DNA of 64,000 nucleotides from a virus. The stretch lies in IMG/VR virus record IMGVR_UViG_3300042402_001861, positions 1 through 64,000 of that record. The stretch is one strand, 5' to 3'. Each line of letters opens with the position of its first letter. Position 1 is the first letter of the stretch. This document shows positions 23,606-31,388 of this stretch, piece after piece. A model generated the notes under the pieces. The model saw only the letters and a list, made by a program, of their open reading frames with translations, made no database searches and had not been told where the DNA came from. Made by a program: the position numbers and the translations under genes.

Positions 23606-26119
23606 TTATGTGGCGATCAAAGCCCGTGTCGGATCCATGTGGTGAACAGGATTTGGAGAAAGAGCAACAGGAATTGTGTTGTTGCCTCCTCCACCGCCAG
23701 CAACATTGTTTGTCATTGACGATGTATTGTTGATGATGACCGGTGCGCTGACTGCCTTTGGTTCTGCCATTCCCATTCTTTCGGAATAAGGCATGAAAGG
23801 AGCGGTTGTCGGGGCAGCGGCACCGCTTTCCCTCAGCATTATCGCTTCAGCATTGGCTCGGAACAAAGGACTTTCTAGCCTGCTTCTTGTCCGTGATTCG
23901 GTAATCTTTCTTTCGGTTTCCTGCTCTTCCCGAATCTGCGCCTGTGTTGCCATTTCCTGCCGCTTATCCGGTTCTTCGTCACCAAACCAATCAAACCACC
24001 CGAAGATCGTTTCCTTGACGGCAGCAAAAGCCTCATCAAGGACAGCGGTGAATTCGTCTATCCATGATGTTATGTTGTCGAATGCTTCCTGCGTATTTTC
24101 ATTGAGATATGTAAGCCAGTCAGAGACTGCCGTGAAGGCATCGACAATAGGCCCAAAGATCATGCCAACGAACTTCATGATTCCAACGAAGATCGGCACC
24201 ACAAGGTAGTCAAGCAATGGCTTCAGCACGAAGTCATAGATCATCTTCACCACTTCAAAGACCATCTTGAACACGAACTTCAATATGGCAAGAACGGGAG
24301 TGAGAAGAATCAACACGAACCCTACCAACTTGGCGACAATTTCACCGACCTTCTTGAGAACCGTGAATATCGGCTTCAGCACATTCTCAAACAAAGATCC
24401 GACGATTGGCTTCAGCGTATCGTTCCATAAGTCATATAGTGTTCCTCCGAGCCAAGAGAACACATCCGCAAAGACCTCAAAGAAACCTGAAACTTGGGTG
24501 ATGATTCCATCAAGAGGCTTGGACAATGCATCATACATTGCCTCAAAGTCAAGGATGAAGTCGCTCAATCCGAGGGTCAGGAACGCAGCAATTCCTTTGA
24601 GCAATCCCACGAAGATGGACTTGATTACGCCACCAACTCCTTCGGTTTCCATCTTCTTGAAAGCCGAAACAATGGTTTCAATCACAGACGGAATAACTGA
24701 CAGGAAAGGAATGTACTTTGCTATGCTTGCACCAAAACGGAATGCTGTCTTGAAGACTCCAAGAGCGGCCTCACCGAAGATGAATTCAACGGACTGCATT
24801 ATCGTCTTGAGGATTCCTGCTCCTCCGCCCGAGAACATCGATGTGATTCTTCCAAAGCCATTCGAAACGCTGCTTCCGATGCTTGAGAAAAGTCTTGTGA
24901 ATGTCGGAAAGAGACTTTTGAACGAGTTGCCTATGAATGTAGTCAATTCAAGGAACTTACCACCAACACGGGAGGCTATCCCGAGGAATACCTCACCTGT
25001 CAGCCTGACCACGGTGTTGCCAATGCTGTAAATTCTGTTTGTCAAATATCGAATCCCATCGACAAAGAAGGCAAGACCATCTCCAACGACACCGAATCTT
25101 CGCAAAAACTTGGTTGTCACATCAAGCATCGAAGTGACGAACGGACCAACAGACTTGGAAAACAAGGTGAACATCTTCCCGATTTCAAGGATTGCGGTCT
25201 TGTACATGGGTATCGCCGTGGCGATGAATCCTGTAATTCCACCCAACGCACCCATCAACAGACTCACAGGCATACTGACCTTTTCTGCTCCTGCTGCTCC
25301 CATTCCGAGGAGTCCGCGAGTCCCGCCCAACAGACTGCTCCTTGCCATCAAAGCGGCAGGCAGGGCCAACGCATTATTATAAATGCCTTTCAGCCCAGTT
25401 TGTGTCTTCGCCAATTCGTTGACTGCATTGGCCAACTGTTTGGTTGCGTCTTCCGTGGCCTTGGTGCCAGCCTTGCTTGCGTCCTTGCTTTCGTCTGCTG
25501 CTTCCTTTGCTGCCGCTGCCGCCGCTTTCTGTGCATTGGCGGCATCCTCAGTCTTGTCAACCAATTCTCCTGTGTTGGTGGCCGTGGTCTGTACAGCGTC
25601 CTTGATCGCCTCTGCTGTCTGTGCAGTCATAGCAACAGGAGTCGCAGGACTTGCGCCGGGTACAGCGGGAGCAGTACCAAGAACAGCCTCAACCTCCGTT
25701 CCTGTTTTTGCATTGTTGAGAAGATCACCTATGCTTGGTTGGTTCTCTGCTTTTTCCTTGGCGGCTTCTGCTGCACCCTTTAGGGAATTTTCAAGGTTTA
25801 TACCGAATTCAGATGCCTTCTTGGTCATCTCCTCGAACTTCTGATTCGTATCTTGCAGCCTAGCACCGAGTTTCGTCAGAGGATCGCTGACATCCTTGGT
25901 AGTCTTGGTCAAATCCTCGTAGGACTTCTTGGCAATCTCAAGAGTGTCCTTCATCTTCTTCAGATTCAGACGCACCCCATCCACTTCCCCCGTATTCTTG
26001 TCAAATGCCTTGGTAGAATTAGAAAGACGCTTCTCAAGGTCTTTGAGCGAAGCCACAGCATCGTCTATTCTGCTTGTTAGACCGGCTAGACTGCTTCCAA
26101 GAATGTCTTCTTCTGCCAT
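23606..26119 (-). CDS. Tail tape measure protein (gp29-type)
   Basis: 837 residues. The N-terminal ~250 residues are coiled-coil and Ala/Lys/Glu-rich ('LEKRLSNSTKAFDKNTGEVD', 'KAAAAAAKEAADESKDASKA'). The middle and C-terminal half hold hydrophobic segments typical of tape measures ('SLLMGALGGITGFIATAIPM', 'KSIFVGLLKGIAAFLTLGLS', 'LVGFVLILLTPVLAILKFVF'). It sits directly behind the gp26/gp51-like pair, the position of the tape measure in most long-tailed phages, and near gp54 and gp48. It sets tail length and probably inserts in the host inner membrane during DNA entry. T4 gp29 is 590 residues, so this tail may be longer. The sequence match to gp29 itself is not shown. Confidence 0.82.
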   Translation of the reverse strand: MAEEDILGSSLAGLTSRIDDAVASLKDLEKRLSNSTKAFDKNTGEVDGVRLNLKKMKDTLEIAKKSYEDLTKTTKDVSDPLTKLGARLQDTNQKFEEMTKKASEFGINLENSLKGAAEAAKEKAENQPSIGDLLNNAKTGTEVEAVLGTAPAVPGASPATPVAMTAQTAEAIKDAVQTTATNTGELVDKTEDAANAQKAAAAAAKEAADESKDASKAGTKATEDATKQLANAVNELAKTQTGLKGIYNNALALPAALMARSSLLGGTRGLLGMGAAGAEKVSMPVSLLMGALGGITGFIATAIPMYKTAILEIGKMFTLFSKSVGPFVTSMLDVTTKFLRRFGVVGDGLAFFVDGIRYLTNRIYSIGNTVVRLTGEVFLGIASRVGGKFLELTTFIGNSFKSLFPTFTRLFSSIGSSVSNGFGRITSMFSGGGAGILKTIMQSVEFIFGEAALGVFKTAFRFGASIAKYIPFLSVIPSVIETIVSAFKKMETEGVGGVIKSIFVGLLKGIAAFLTLGLSDFILDFEAMYDALSKPLDGIITQVSGFFEVFADVFSWLGGTLYDLWNDTLKPIVGSLFENVLKPIFTVLKKVGEIVAKLVGFVLILLTPVLAILKFVFKMVFEVVKMIYDFVLKPLLDYLVVPIFVGIMKFVGMIFGPIVDAFTAVSDWLTYLNENTQEAFDNITSWIDEFTAVLDEAFAAVKETIFGWFDWFGDEEPDKRQEMATQAQIREEQETERKITESRTRSRLESPLFRANAEAIMLRESGAAAPTTAPFMPYSERMGMAEPKAVSAPVIINNTSSMTNNVAGGGGGNNTIPVALSPNPVHHMDPTRALIAT

Positions 26120-26131
26120 GTGTCCTTTTCC

Positions 26132-26383
26132 TTATCGGTGCTTGGCTTGCTCTTGTTCCATTCTCTCCTTTTCCTCTTTCACATAGTTGATCAGCAATCC
26201 AATGTAGGTCTGCCTTTCCCAAGGCATCATGTTCTCGATTTCAGTCAGGCTGAACTCATGTTGTTTCATCATTATAAAATTAGTCTGCATCATGTTCGCA
26301 AGTGACTCATGACACATCAGGATGTAAAAAAATCTTTGATCCCTCGCAATGTGTACTTGTTGTCCTTGCTGCACTTGTGACAC
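26132..26383 (-). CDS. gp51: gp51-like protein, probably made as a -1 frameshift extension of gp26
   Basis: The open frame spans 83 codons from a GTG inside gp26, but no ribosome site supports that start. The conserved part is 'CHESLANMMQTNFIMMKQHE' and 'FSLTEIENMMPWERQTYIGL' followed by 'LINYVKEEKERME', which I recall as the small gp51-like protein of marine T4-like phages. It overlaps gp26 by 67 bases in the -1 frame. A UUUUUUU heptamer in the overlap would give a 302-residue gp26-gp51 fusion (238 + 64 residues). Lying just before the tape measure gene, it matches the lambda G/GT tail-assembly chaperone arrangement. Confidence 0.7.
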   Translation of the reverse strand: MSQVQQGQQVHIARDQRFFYILMCHESLANMMQTNFIMMKQHEFSLTEIENMMPWERQTYIGLLINYVKEEKERMEQEQAKHR

Positions 26384-27039
26384 ACGAAGGAAACTTCCTT
26401 CTTGATTGTCGGCATGGTGTTGAAGAAGTCCATGATTTTCATGAACATCGGCTGTGACAGATTTTCGATGAACTCCTTGACTTCTTCCTTCGTGAAGTCC
26501 TTGGTCTTGTATGTGTTACCACGATCCTGTATCACTTCGATGCAGGCAGCAATCAAGTCCATTGCCGCTTCCGTATTCTTCTTGGTATCTGCGGTTTCGT
26601 CCATATCGGCAGTCTGCATGTCTTCGATTGTCGGATACCGCATGAGGACGCTCAACGAATCCGTGATCTTGATCGTCGTTGAGTGGTTCTCGGGCTTGAT
26701 GACCTGTATTGAAGGAAGTTCGATTTCGATGCTGTTGGTTGCCTCGCATGAAGAACACTTGATTCCGACCGATGCCGTTTCGCCAACAGAGCGAATGCGA
26801 AGTTGCAGTAGAACATACTCAAGGTCAAACGGAGGAGCCGTATCGACATTTACTTGTCCAAAGGTGCAGTCTTTGATTACTTGCTTGGTAGTGGACTGAA
26901 TCTGCACCGGATCCTTGGTTTCCATTGCCAAGAGAAGAACCTTCTCCTCCTTGACGAGGAATGGTCGGTACTTAACCTTCTTGCCGGTCGAAGGAAGTTT
27001 CAGTTCATATTCTGGTGTCGCAACAATAGGTATAGCCAT
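26317..27039 (-). CDS. gp26: Baseplate hub protein/assembly factor gp26
   Basis: 240 residues (T4 208). N-terminus 'PEYELKLPSTGKKVKYRPFL' then 'VKEEKVLLLAMETKDPVQIQ', as in gp26 relatives; a first CxxC knuckle in 'GIKCSSCEATNSIEIELPSI' and a second in 'SFVCHKCSKDNKYTLRGIKD' could bind zinc. In T4, gp26 is needed for hub assembly; its place before gp51-like and the tape measure suggests a chaperone role here. CGGAGAT precedes the ATG, and a minus-strand CTAAATA lies 29 bases upstream. It ends with TGA two codons after the slippery heptamer. Confidence 0.8.
   Translation of the reverse strand: MAIPIVATPEYELKLPSTGKKVKYRPFLVKEEKVLLLAMETKDPVQIQSTTKQVIKDCTFGQVNVDTAPPFDLEYVLLQLRIRSVGETASVGIKCSSCEATNSIEIELPSIQVIKPENHSTTIKITDSLSVLMRYPTIEDMQTADMDETADTKKNTEAAMDLIAACIEVIQDRGNTYKTKDFTKEEVKEFIENLSQPMFMKIMDFFNTMPTIKKEVSFVCHKCSKDNKYTLRGIKDFFTS
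26326..26332 (-). other. UUUUUUU slippery site for -1 frameshift
   Basis: On the minus strand the gp26 frame reads GAT TTT TTT ACA TCC TGA. The seven T residues form a perfect X-XXY-YYZ heptamer. Slipping back one base continues as TTT TAC ATC CTG into the gp51-like frame. A small possible stem (ACAT-CCTG-ATGT) follows at once. Confidence 0.7.
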
Positions 27040-27067
27040 TTTGATCTCCGTTAGTCAGGAATACTAA

Positions 27068-27074
27068 TATTTAG
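27068..27074 (-). promoter_or_regulatory. Late promoter, CTAAATA on minus strand
   Basis: Reads CTAAATA on the minus strand, 29 bases before the gp26 ATG at 27039, in the 50-base gap after gp54. It would drive gp26, gp51-like and the tape measure gene. Confidence 0.65.
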
Positions 27075-27089
27075 ACGGTCATCTGAAGG

Positions 27090-28100
27090 TTAGCCACGCT
27101 GGAAGAACCCGCCATTGTCCATGTCCTTGGTAATGACGGCTCCGTTGGAAGCGACATTCTTGTCCCGCTCTTTGTCTTTTGCGAACAATCTTCTGTTGAA
27201 TTCTCTGAATTCTTCGTCTTTTCTTCGCTGCTCTTCTTCCAATGCCTCTTGATCGGCATAAGGATTGACAAACAAGGGGTCTTCTTCGGACTCTATCTGT
27301 CCAAGGGATACCGATCCATTGAATGCTGCATTTTGCCCTTGCGAACGGCTCAATAGATCATCAAGACCATTGGTCAGATCAGACTGGTTGAGTCTTTCCA
27401 ACTGACGCTGAACTTCTTGGTCGTATGTCCTCAAGTTTACGAATTCTCTTGTTCCGAATGTCACATTCATCAGCAATGGCTGATTCTTTGGTGCCCATTC
27501 GACAGGACCGCCGTTTATTGACATTGCCCTCGGATACGCCTCAAGAAATCTGATCCCGGATATCGTCTTGTTGCTGTATGCACTTATGAGGTCTTCCATC
27601 TTTCCTATACTGTTTGGCACAAATAGCAGGGTTATCTTGGAGTCCTTGGCATAATCGTCATAGTACGAAGCATAGCGAGTGACGGGGTTGAGTATTCCAT
27701 CCATCCATCCTTGAAACAGGTTGAGTTCAAACATGTCTTGGCTGCAATAGAACTGCAAAGACAATTCATCGTAGGTCGTGGTGTATGGAATGAATCGCTT
27801 TGGACCGGCGATGTTTCTTTCATGTGTGGAGAAGTATCTTGTTGGGATATTTGCCGTAAAGCATTGCAGGGAAAGACGAGTATCTAACTTCCTGCGGACA
27901 AACTGAATCTTCTCATCCAACCACGGGTTCTCGAACATCACGATGAACCGATTGGAAATCTGATAACCAAGCCGTGAAGCCTGCCCAACAAATTCCGTGT
28001 AAGCAGAGTTTGGCTGTATGTTCGTTGCTCCAAGATTTGGCTGCAAGAACGAAGACAGGTAACTTGGGGCCAGGGTCAATGCGTTTTGGAATACGGACAT
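27090..28100 (-). CDS. gp54: Baseplate-tail tube initiator gp54
   Basis: 336 residues (T4 320). Tail-tube-like fold: 'QISNRFIVMFENPWLDEKIQ', 'SLQCFTANIPTRYFSTHERN' and 'YDELSLQFYCSQDMFELNLF' followed by QGWMDGILNP are the tube-protein strand and loop pattern. 'PLLMNVTFGTREFVNLRTYD' closes the fold, and a charged tail follows ('EEEQRRKDEEFREFNRRLFA'). gp54 starts tube polymerisation on the baseplate together with gp48, which lies nearby on the other strand. The distinction from other tube-fold proteins rests on length and neighbours. Confidence 0.75.
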   Translation of the reverse strand: MSVFQNALTLAPSYLSSFLQPNLGATNIQPNSAYTEFVGQASRLGYQISNRFIVMFENPWLDEKIQFVRRKLDTRLSLQCFTANIPTRYFSTHERNIAGPKRFIPYTTTYDELSLQFYCSQDMFELNLFQGWMDGILNPVTRYASYYDDYAKDSKITLLFVPNSIGKMEDLISAYSNKTISGIRFLEAYPRAMSINGGPVEWAPKNQPLLMNVTFGTREFVNLRTYDQEVQRQLERLNQSDLTNGLDDLLSRSQGQNAAFNGSVSLGQIESEEDPLFVNPYADQEALEEEQRRKDEEFREFNRRLFAKDKERDKNVASNGAVITKDMDNGGFFQRG

Positions 28101-28717
28101 TAGAGCATTCTCCTTGATTGTTTCCAGACTTCTTCCCTGACGATGTTTGCGAACCGATCTATGGGCAGGAACAGCATGAACTTCCAGTAGATAGGCGGAA
28201 CTTCGGTGACTTTGGTGACGATGTTCGAATAGTAGTATCGCTTGATGCTTGGCTTGTAGAAGCCCAATGCCTTGCCCTTCTTGGATGCTCCAATGGTCTT
28301 TGCAGACTTCATGGCTCCATAGGTCACAGCAATTCTTGCGTCTGGATTCTGGTCAAACTCAGGATCGTTGATGAATCTAGCGAGGTTGTTGAAGAAATTG
28401 GCACGATCAATTGGGTGCAGATAGTGGAAATTCAAACCAAGGAACCCATCGGTTTCCCGTTGCAGAACCAAGGTCAAAGGAAATCGGTCATAGAAAGGAA
28501 GGGTGGCTTCCCCTCTTGGTCGATATCCATAGAAGTAAATCTTTCCCGGCATCAGGCGGGATATGAACTTGCCAGAGTCTTCGATGATTGCCGTTGGCTT
28601 CATGTAACCCACCGAGGCCAAGTTGTCGCGAAACCACAGGGTGGCTTCGGCAGAAGTCATGTCTATGTCTTCGGCAAAGAACTTACGAAGAACCTTGATC
28701 GCTTCTTCTTGGCTCAC
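28100..28717 (-). CDS. Conserved virion or assembly protein, unknown
   Basis: 205 residues: 'SAEATLWFRDNLASVGYMKP' near the start, then 'LMPGKIYFYGYRPRGEATLP' and 'FYDRFPLTLVLQRETDGFLG' followed by LNFHYLHP, ending 'REEVWKQSRRML'. I recall the same signature (YDRFP, GLNFHYL, late VWxxSR) in many marine T4-like phages, close to gp4 and baseplate genes, without an assigned function. It overlaps gp4 by 4 bases and gp54 by one, so it belongs to the same late transcript. A structural or head/tail-joining role is inferred. Confidence 0.65.
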   Translation of the reverse strand: MSQEEAIKVLRKFFAEDIDMTSAEATLWFRDNLASVGYMKPTAIIEDSGKFISRLMPGKIYFYGYRPRGEATLPFYDRFPLTLVLQRETDGFLGLNFHYLHPIDRANFFNNLARFINDPEFDQNPDARIAVTYGAMKSAKTIGASKKGKALGFYKPSIKRYYYSNIVTKVTEVPPIYWKFMLFLPIDRFANIVREEVWKQSRRML

Positions 28718-29193
28718 TTCTTGCCTCCGAAGATGTCATCCTCCGTCAGAATTTGAAATTTCCACTTGCGGTCTGAGCAGAATTCCTGAGCCGCCTTCCA
28801 CTTTGCATTATTGACCATCCAATCCCGTATTTCCGTCATCTTGCCCTTGGATACCTTAGCACCCACGCCCACAGGCATCTCTGGCTTGATGGTCTTTTTC
28901 TTGGGCTTGATCTCCACAAGAAGGGTATCCAGCGTCCCCTCCTTGCTCTTGACCTTTATCCAGAAGTCAACGAAGTAACGATGTATCTTCTGATCGAACG
29001 GGGAGCGATAGGGAACGATGATCTCCTCGGATGACCATTCAATCACATTGTCGTTCGTGTCGCAGAAGACCATGAAGCGTCTTTCCCACAGAGAACGATA
29101 GACGCATTGGGTCGGATCGCCTTTGTATTTCTGTGGGTTGGTTGGTCGGTAAAACCCTTTGTAACTTCCCTTTGGAATAGGTAGTCTCCTCAA
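28714..29193 (-). CDS. gp4: Head completion protein gp4
   Basis: 159 residues if the TTG at 29193 is used (T4 gp4 is 150). Match to gp4: 'YRPTNPQKYKGDPTQCVYRS' then LWERRFM, 'VIEWSSEEIIVPYRSP', 'DQKIHRYFVDFWIKVK'. The D-x-W and 'LLVEIKPKKK' segments look like a PD-(D/E)XK-type nuclease core. gp4 finishes DNA-filled heads before tail joining. The start is odd: no ATG lies before the conserved part. TTG at 29193 lies 5 bases after a CTAAATA box, without a leader; an ATT five codons further on has AGGAG at good spacing. Confidence 0.82.
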   Translation of the reverse strand: MRRLPIPKGSYKGFYRPTNPQKYKGDPTQCVYRSLWERRFMVFCDTNDNVIEWSSEEIIVPYRSPFDQKIHRYFVDFWIKVKSKEGTLDTLLVEIKPKKKTIKPEMPVGVGAKVSKGKMTEIRDWMVNNAKWKAAQEFCSDRKWKFQILTEDDIFGGKK

Positions 29194-29198
29194 TTTTG

Positions 29199-29205
29199 TA
29201 TTTAG
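29199..29205 (-). promoter_or_regulatory. Late promoter, CTAAATA on minus strand (divergent pair)
   Basis: Minus-strand CTAAATA, ending 5 bases before the TTG at 29193. With the plus-strand box at 29215-29221 it forms a divergent late promoter pair whose boxes are 9 bases apart. It would drive gp4, the unknown protein and gp54. Confidence 0.65.
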
Positions 29206-29214
29206 CAGAACTCA

Positions 29215-29221
29215 CTAAATA
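29215..29221 (+). promoter_or_regulatory. Late promoter, CTAAATA (divergent pair)
   Basis: Plus-strand CTAAATA, 24 bases before the TTG start of gp48 at 29246, with AGGAG between. It would drive the long baseplate operon gp48-gp53-gp27-gp5. Confidence 0.7.
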
Positions 29222-29245
29222 ACCTTACACAGGAGACTTCAAACT

Positions 29246-30529
29246 TTGGATACCCCCTCATTCATCAAGCGTCTTTATGGGCAGGGAAGAGCGTTCAAGG
29301 GTTCATCGGATGGGCAGGCGGATCGTGACTTGTCGCGGACATCCCCCTTCCCGTACTCTCCCGCAGAGCGTTCCTTCTATCGATATCCATTTGATCTTGG
29401 GGACTCCCCCGAACATCAGAACTTCATGGTCTTCGACATCTTTGAAAATGACGGCGAGGGTCTTAAGTCCACCCGAGCGGAGGGGCCAAACTTTGTCACA
29501 GACCTTGCCAAGAAGTCTGATCTAATCTCCAAGGGATTTGATGCAGCCGCCAAGGTTGTTCCTGAAACCGGGGTTCTGTCGGCGTTGGCTTCGGATGTAG
29601 CCAAGGGACTAGGTGGGGCGCAATCTGGTTTGGCGGGAAACCTGACCAAGGTGGGCAACATCGCACAAGGGGCAAACTTGGTGACATCGGGAGTCGGATT
29701 TGGCGCATTGTCTGCCATCAACAAGGCGGCAGAAAGTGCTTTCCTTGAGGCAGGAAGGGGAGAAGAGGGCTTCATTCAGGAGTCGCTTGGGTTGGGTGGT
29801 CAGTTGAAGCGAGCAACCAAGACCATTTTCCTTTACATGCCGGGAAGCGTGGCAAGCGAGTACGGTACAAAGTACAGCGAAGACACGGAATTCAAGACCC
29901 TCGGCATGGTTGCTACGGGCATCGGTGGTGCCATGAAGAACACCATGAGCATGGCCACCAATGCCAGCCTTGATCCTTCAACGAAGGCAGCCGGTGATGC
30001 CCTTGCCGTGCAACTTGGAATGGGAACCGTCAAGAAGATCGAAGATAGCCTGAAGAACACCGCCGAATCTCTTGGACAAGAAGGCGACTTGAATCTCAAG
30101 AAATTCCTTGAAGCATCGCAGCGAAGGGTACAGAACCCGTATGCCCTCCAATTGTTTGAAAGCGTAGAACGAAGGACATTCTCATATAGTTTTGAGTTCT
30201 TTCCGAAGAATCCCGATGAGGTTGATGAAGTCTATTCGATCATTCGGACATTCAAGAGATATGCCCTCCCCGCAAAGAGCCTTGGTGGAAGATTCCTTGA
30301 CTACCCTGCCGAATTCCGAGTGACATACATCAACAAGGATCGGGAAAACCTGTACATCAATCGCATTGCAAGATGTGCCTTGACGAAGATTGGCGTGTCC
30401 TACGGAGAAAGTCCGTTTGTTACCTTCCAGCCAGATGAGGGCGGTGCTGCACCTACCAAGACAACGCTGACACTTGACATGACAGAACTTGAAATCCTCA
30501 CGCAAGATCGCATCGATCAAGGATTCTGA
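29246..30529 (+). CDS. gp48: Baseplate tail tube cap gp48
   Basis: 427 residues from TTG (T4 gp48 364), with AGGAG ten bases upstream. The C-terminal part matches gp48: 'FESVERRTFSYSFEFFPKNP', 'YPAEFRVTYINKDRENLYIN', and the ending 'TKTTLTLDMTELEILTQDRI' (T4: FTLEITMREIITLNRASL). The middle is Gly/Ala-rich and partly hydrophobic ('NLVTSGVGFGALSAINKAAE'), as in T4. gp48 caps the baseplate hub and, with gp54, starts the tail tube. First gene of the plus-strand baseplate operon; gp53 follows after two bases. Confidence 0.85.
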   Translation: MDTPSFIKRLYGQGRAFKGSSDGQADRDLSRTSPFPYSPAERSFYRYPFDLGDSPEHQNFMVFDIFENDGEGLKSTRAEGPNFVTDLAKKSDLISKGFDAAAKVVPETGVLSALASDVAKGLGGAQSGLAGNLTKVGNIAQGANLVTSGVGFGALSAINKAAESAFLEAGRGEEGFIQESLGLGGQLKRATKTIFLYMPGSVASEYGTKYSEDTEFKTLGMVATGIGGAMKNTMSMATNASLDPSTKAAGDALAVQLGMGTVKKIEDSLKNTAESLGQEGDLNLKKFLEASQRRVQNPYALQLFESVERRTFSYSFEFFPKNPDEVDEVYSIIRTFKRYALPAKSLGGRFLDYPAEFRVTYINKDRENLYINRIARCALTKIGVSYGESPFVTFQPDEGGAAPTKTTLTLDMTELEILTQDRIDQGF

Positions 30530-30531
30530 AC

Positions 30532-31383
30532 ATGGCGTATTTCTCTTACTTTCCGTCATTGTCGTATGCCTTGGACAAGGATGACCTGTCCAAGTTGATC
30601 GTGGCCAAGGACATAACCGTCCGTGCAAAGATCAGCGAATACTTCAAGAATGCGGCAATCACCTCTTTGCCATACGAAATACAAGACGGAGAGCGGCCCG
30701 AAACTCTTTCGCACCGAGTTTATGATCGAAGTGACTTGCATTGGCTCATTCTGCTGTTCAACGAAATACAGGATCCAACCTTTGAATGGCCATTGTCTTC
30801 GGCTGAACTAGAAAGTCACATCGCACAGAGATACACAGGTTATTCAATCTACTATCCCGATACGGCAAGAATCACCGACGAATTCCAAGAGCAAAATACA
30901 ACCATCCTCGCGGGGGCAAAGACAATTCATCAAATCCTATCAGGAGGTTCCACCATCAGCGCAAGCATAGTCAAGTGGAATCCAACATACAACGAAATCG
31001 TCATTACAGGGGATGATGCAGCAAAGTTTGATTCTTCGTATGAATATCCCGAATCCCTTGATGGGTATGCACGATTTCATGTCGATGGCGATGAAACCAA
31101 GACAATTGCCTTTGCCAGAACGGTTCCATATGAATATGCGGTCAACCATTTTGAAGACACGGACGGAAATGTGCTTGATCCTAGATCAGGACCACCTTCA
31201 GACCCCACAAGCACATCTTCCATTCTCAATCGCTACATCACCCAAGTAGGGTATTCCGAGCCGCTTGAGGTCACGAATCGTGTTCAGGAATTCAAAAACA
31301 ACGATGATCGTCGGCTAATAAGAGTCATGAAGCCGGAATTCATCAGCCCGACACTTTCGCAGTTCAGAACCATCTTCAAGTGA
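30532..31383 (+). CDS. gp53: Baseplate wedge protein gp53
   Basis: 283 residues (T4 196). The N-terminal half matches gp53: 'MAYFSYFPSLSYALDKDDLS', 'EIQDGERPETLSHRVYDRSD' then 'LHWLILLFNEIQDPTFEWPL' (T4: GSPRPEELANAIYGNPQLYWVLLMCN). This LysM-like 'low start and dwell time' segment is shared by gp53 proteins. The C-terminal part is longer than in T4. gp53 joins wedges around the hub. It lies between gp48 and gp27 with gaps of 2 and 5 bases. Confidence 0.82.
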   Translation: MAYFSYFPSLSYALDKDDLSKLIVAKDITVRAKISEYFKNAAITSLPYEIQDGERPETLSHRVYDRSDLHWLILLFNEIQDPTFEWPLSSAELESHIAQRYTGYSIYYPDTARITDEFQEQNTTILAGAKTIHQILSGGSTISASIVKWNPTYNEIVITGDDAAKFDSSYEYPESLDGYARFHVDGDETKTIAFARTVPYEYAVNHFEDTDGNVLDPRSGPPSDPTSTSSILNRYITQVGYSEPLEVTNRVQEFKNNDDRRLIRVMKPEFISPTLSQFRTIFK

Positions 31384-31388
31384 CATAA

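Noticed and set aside
24267-25031. 254-codon plus-strand frame opposite the tape measure gene
   Set aside because: Antisense of a well supported gene; low-complexity translation and no start signals.
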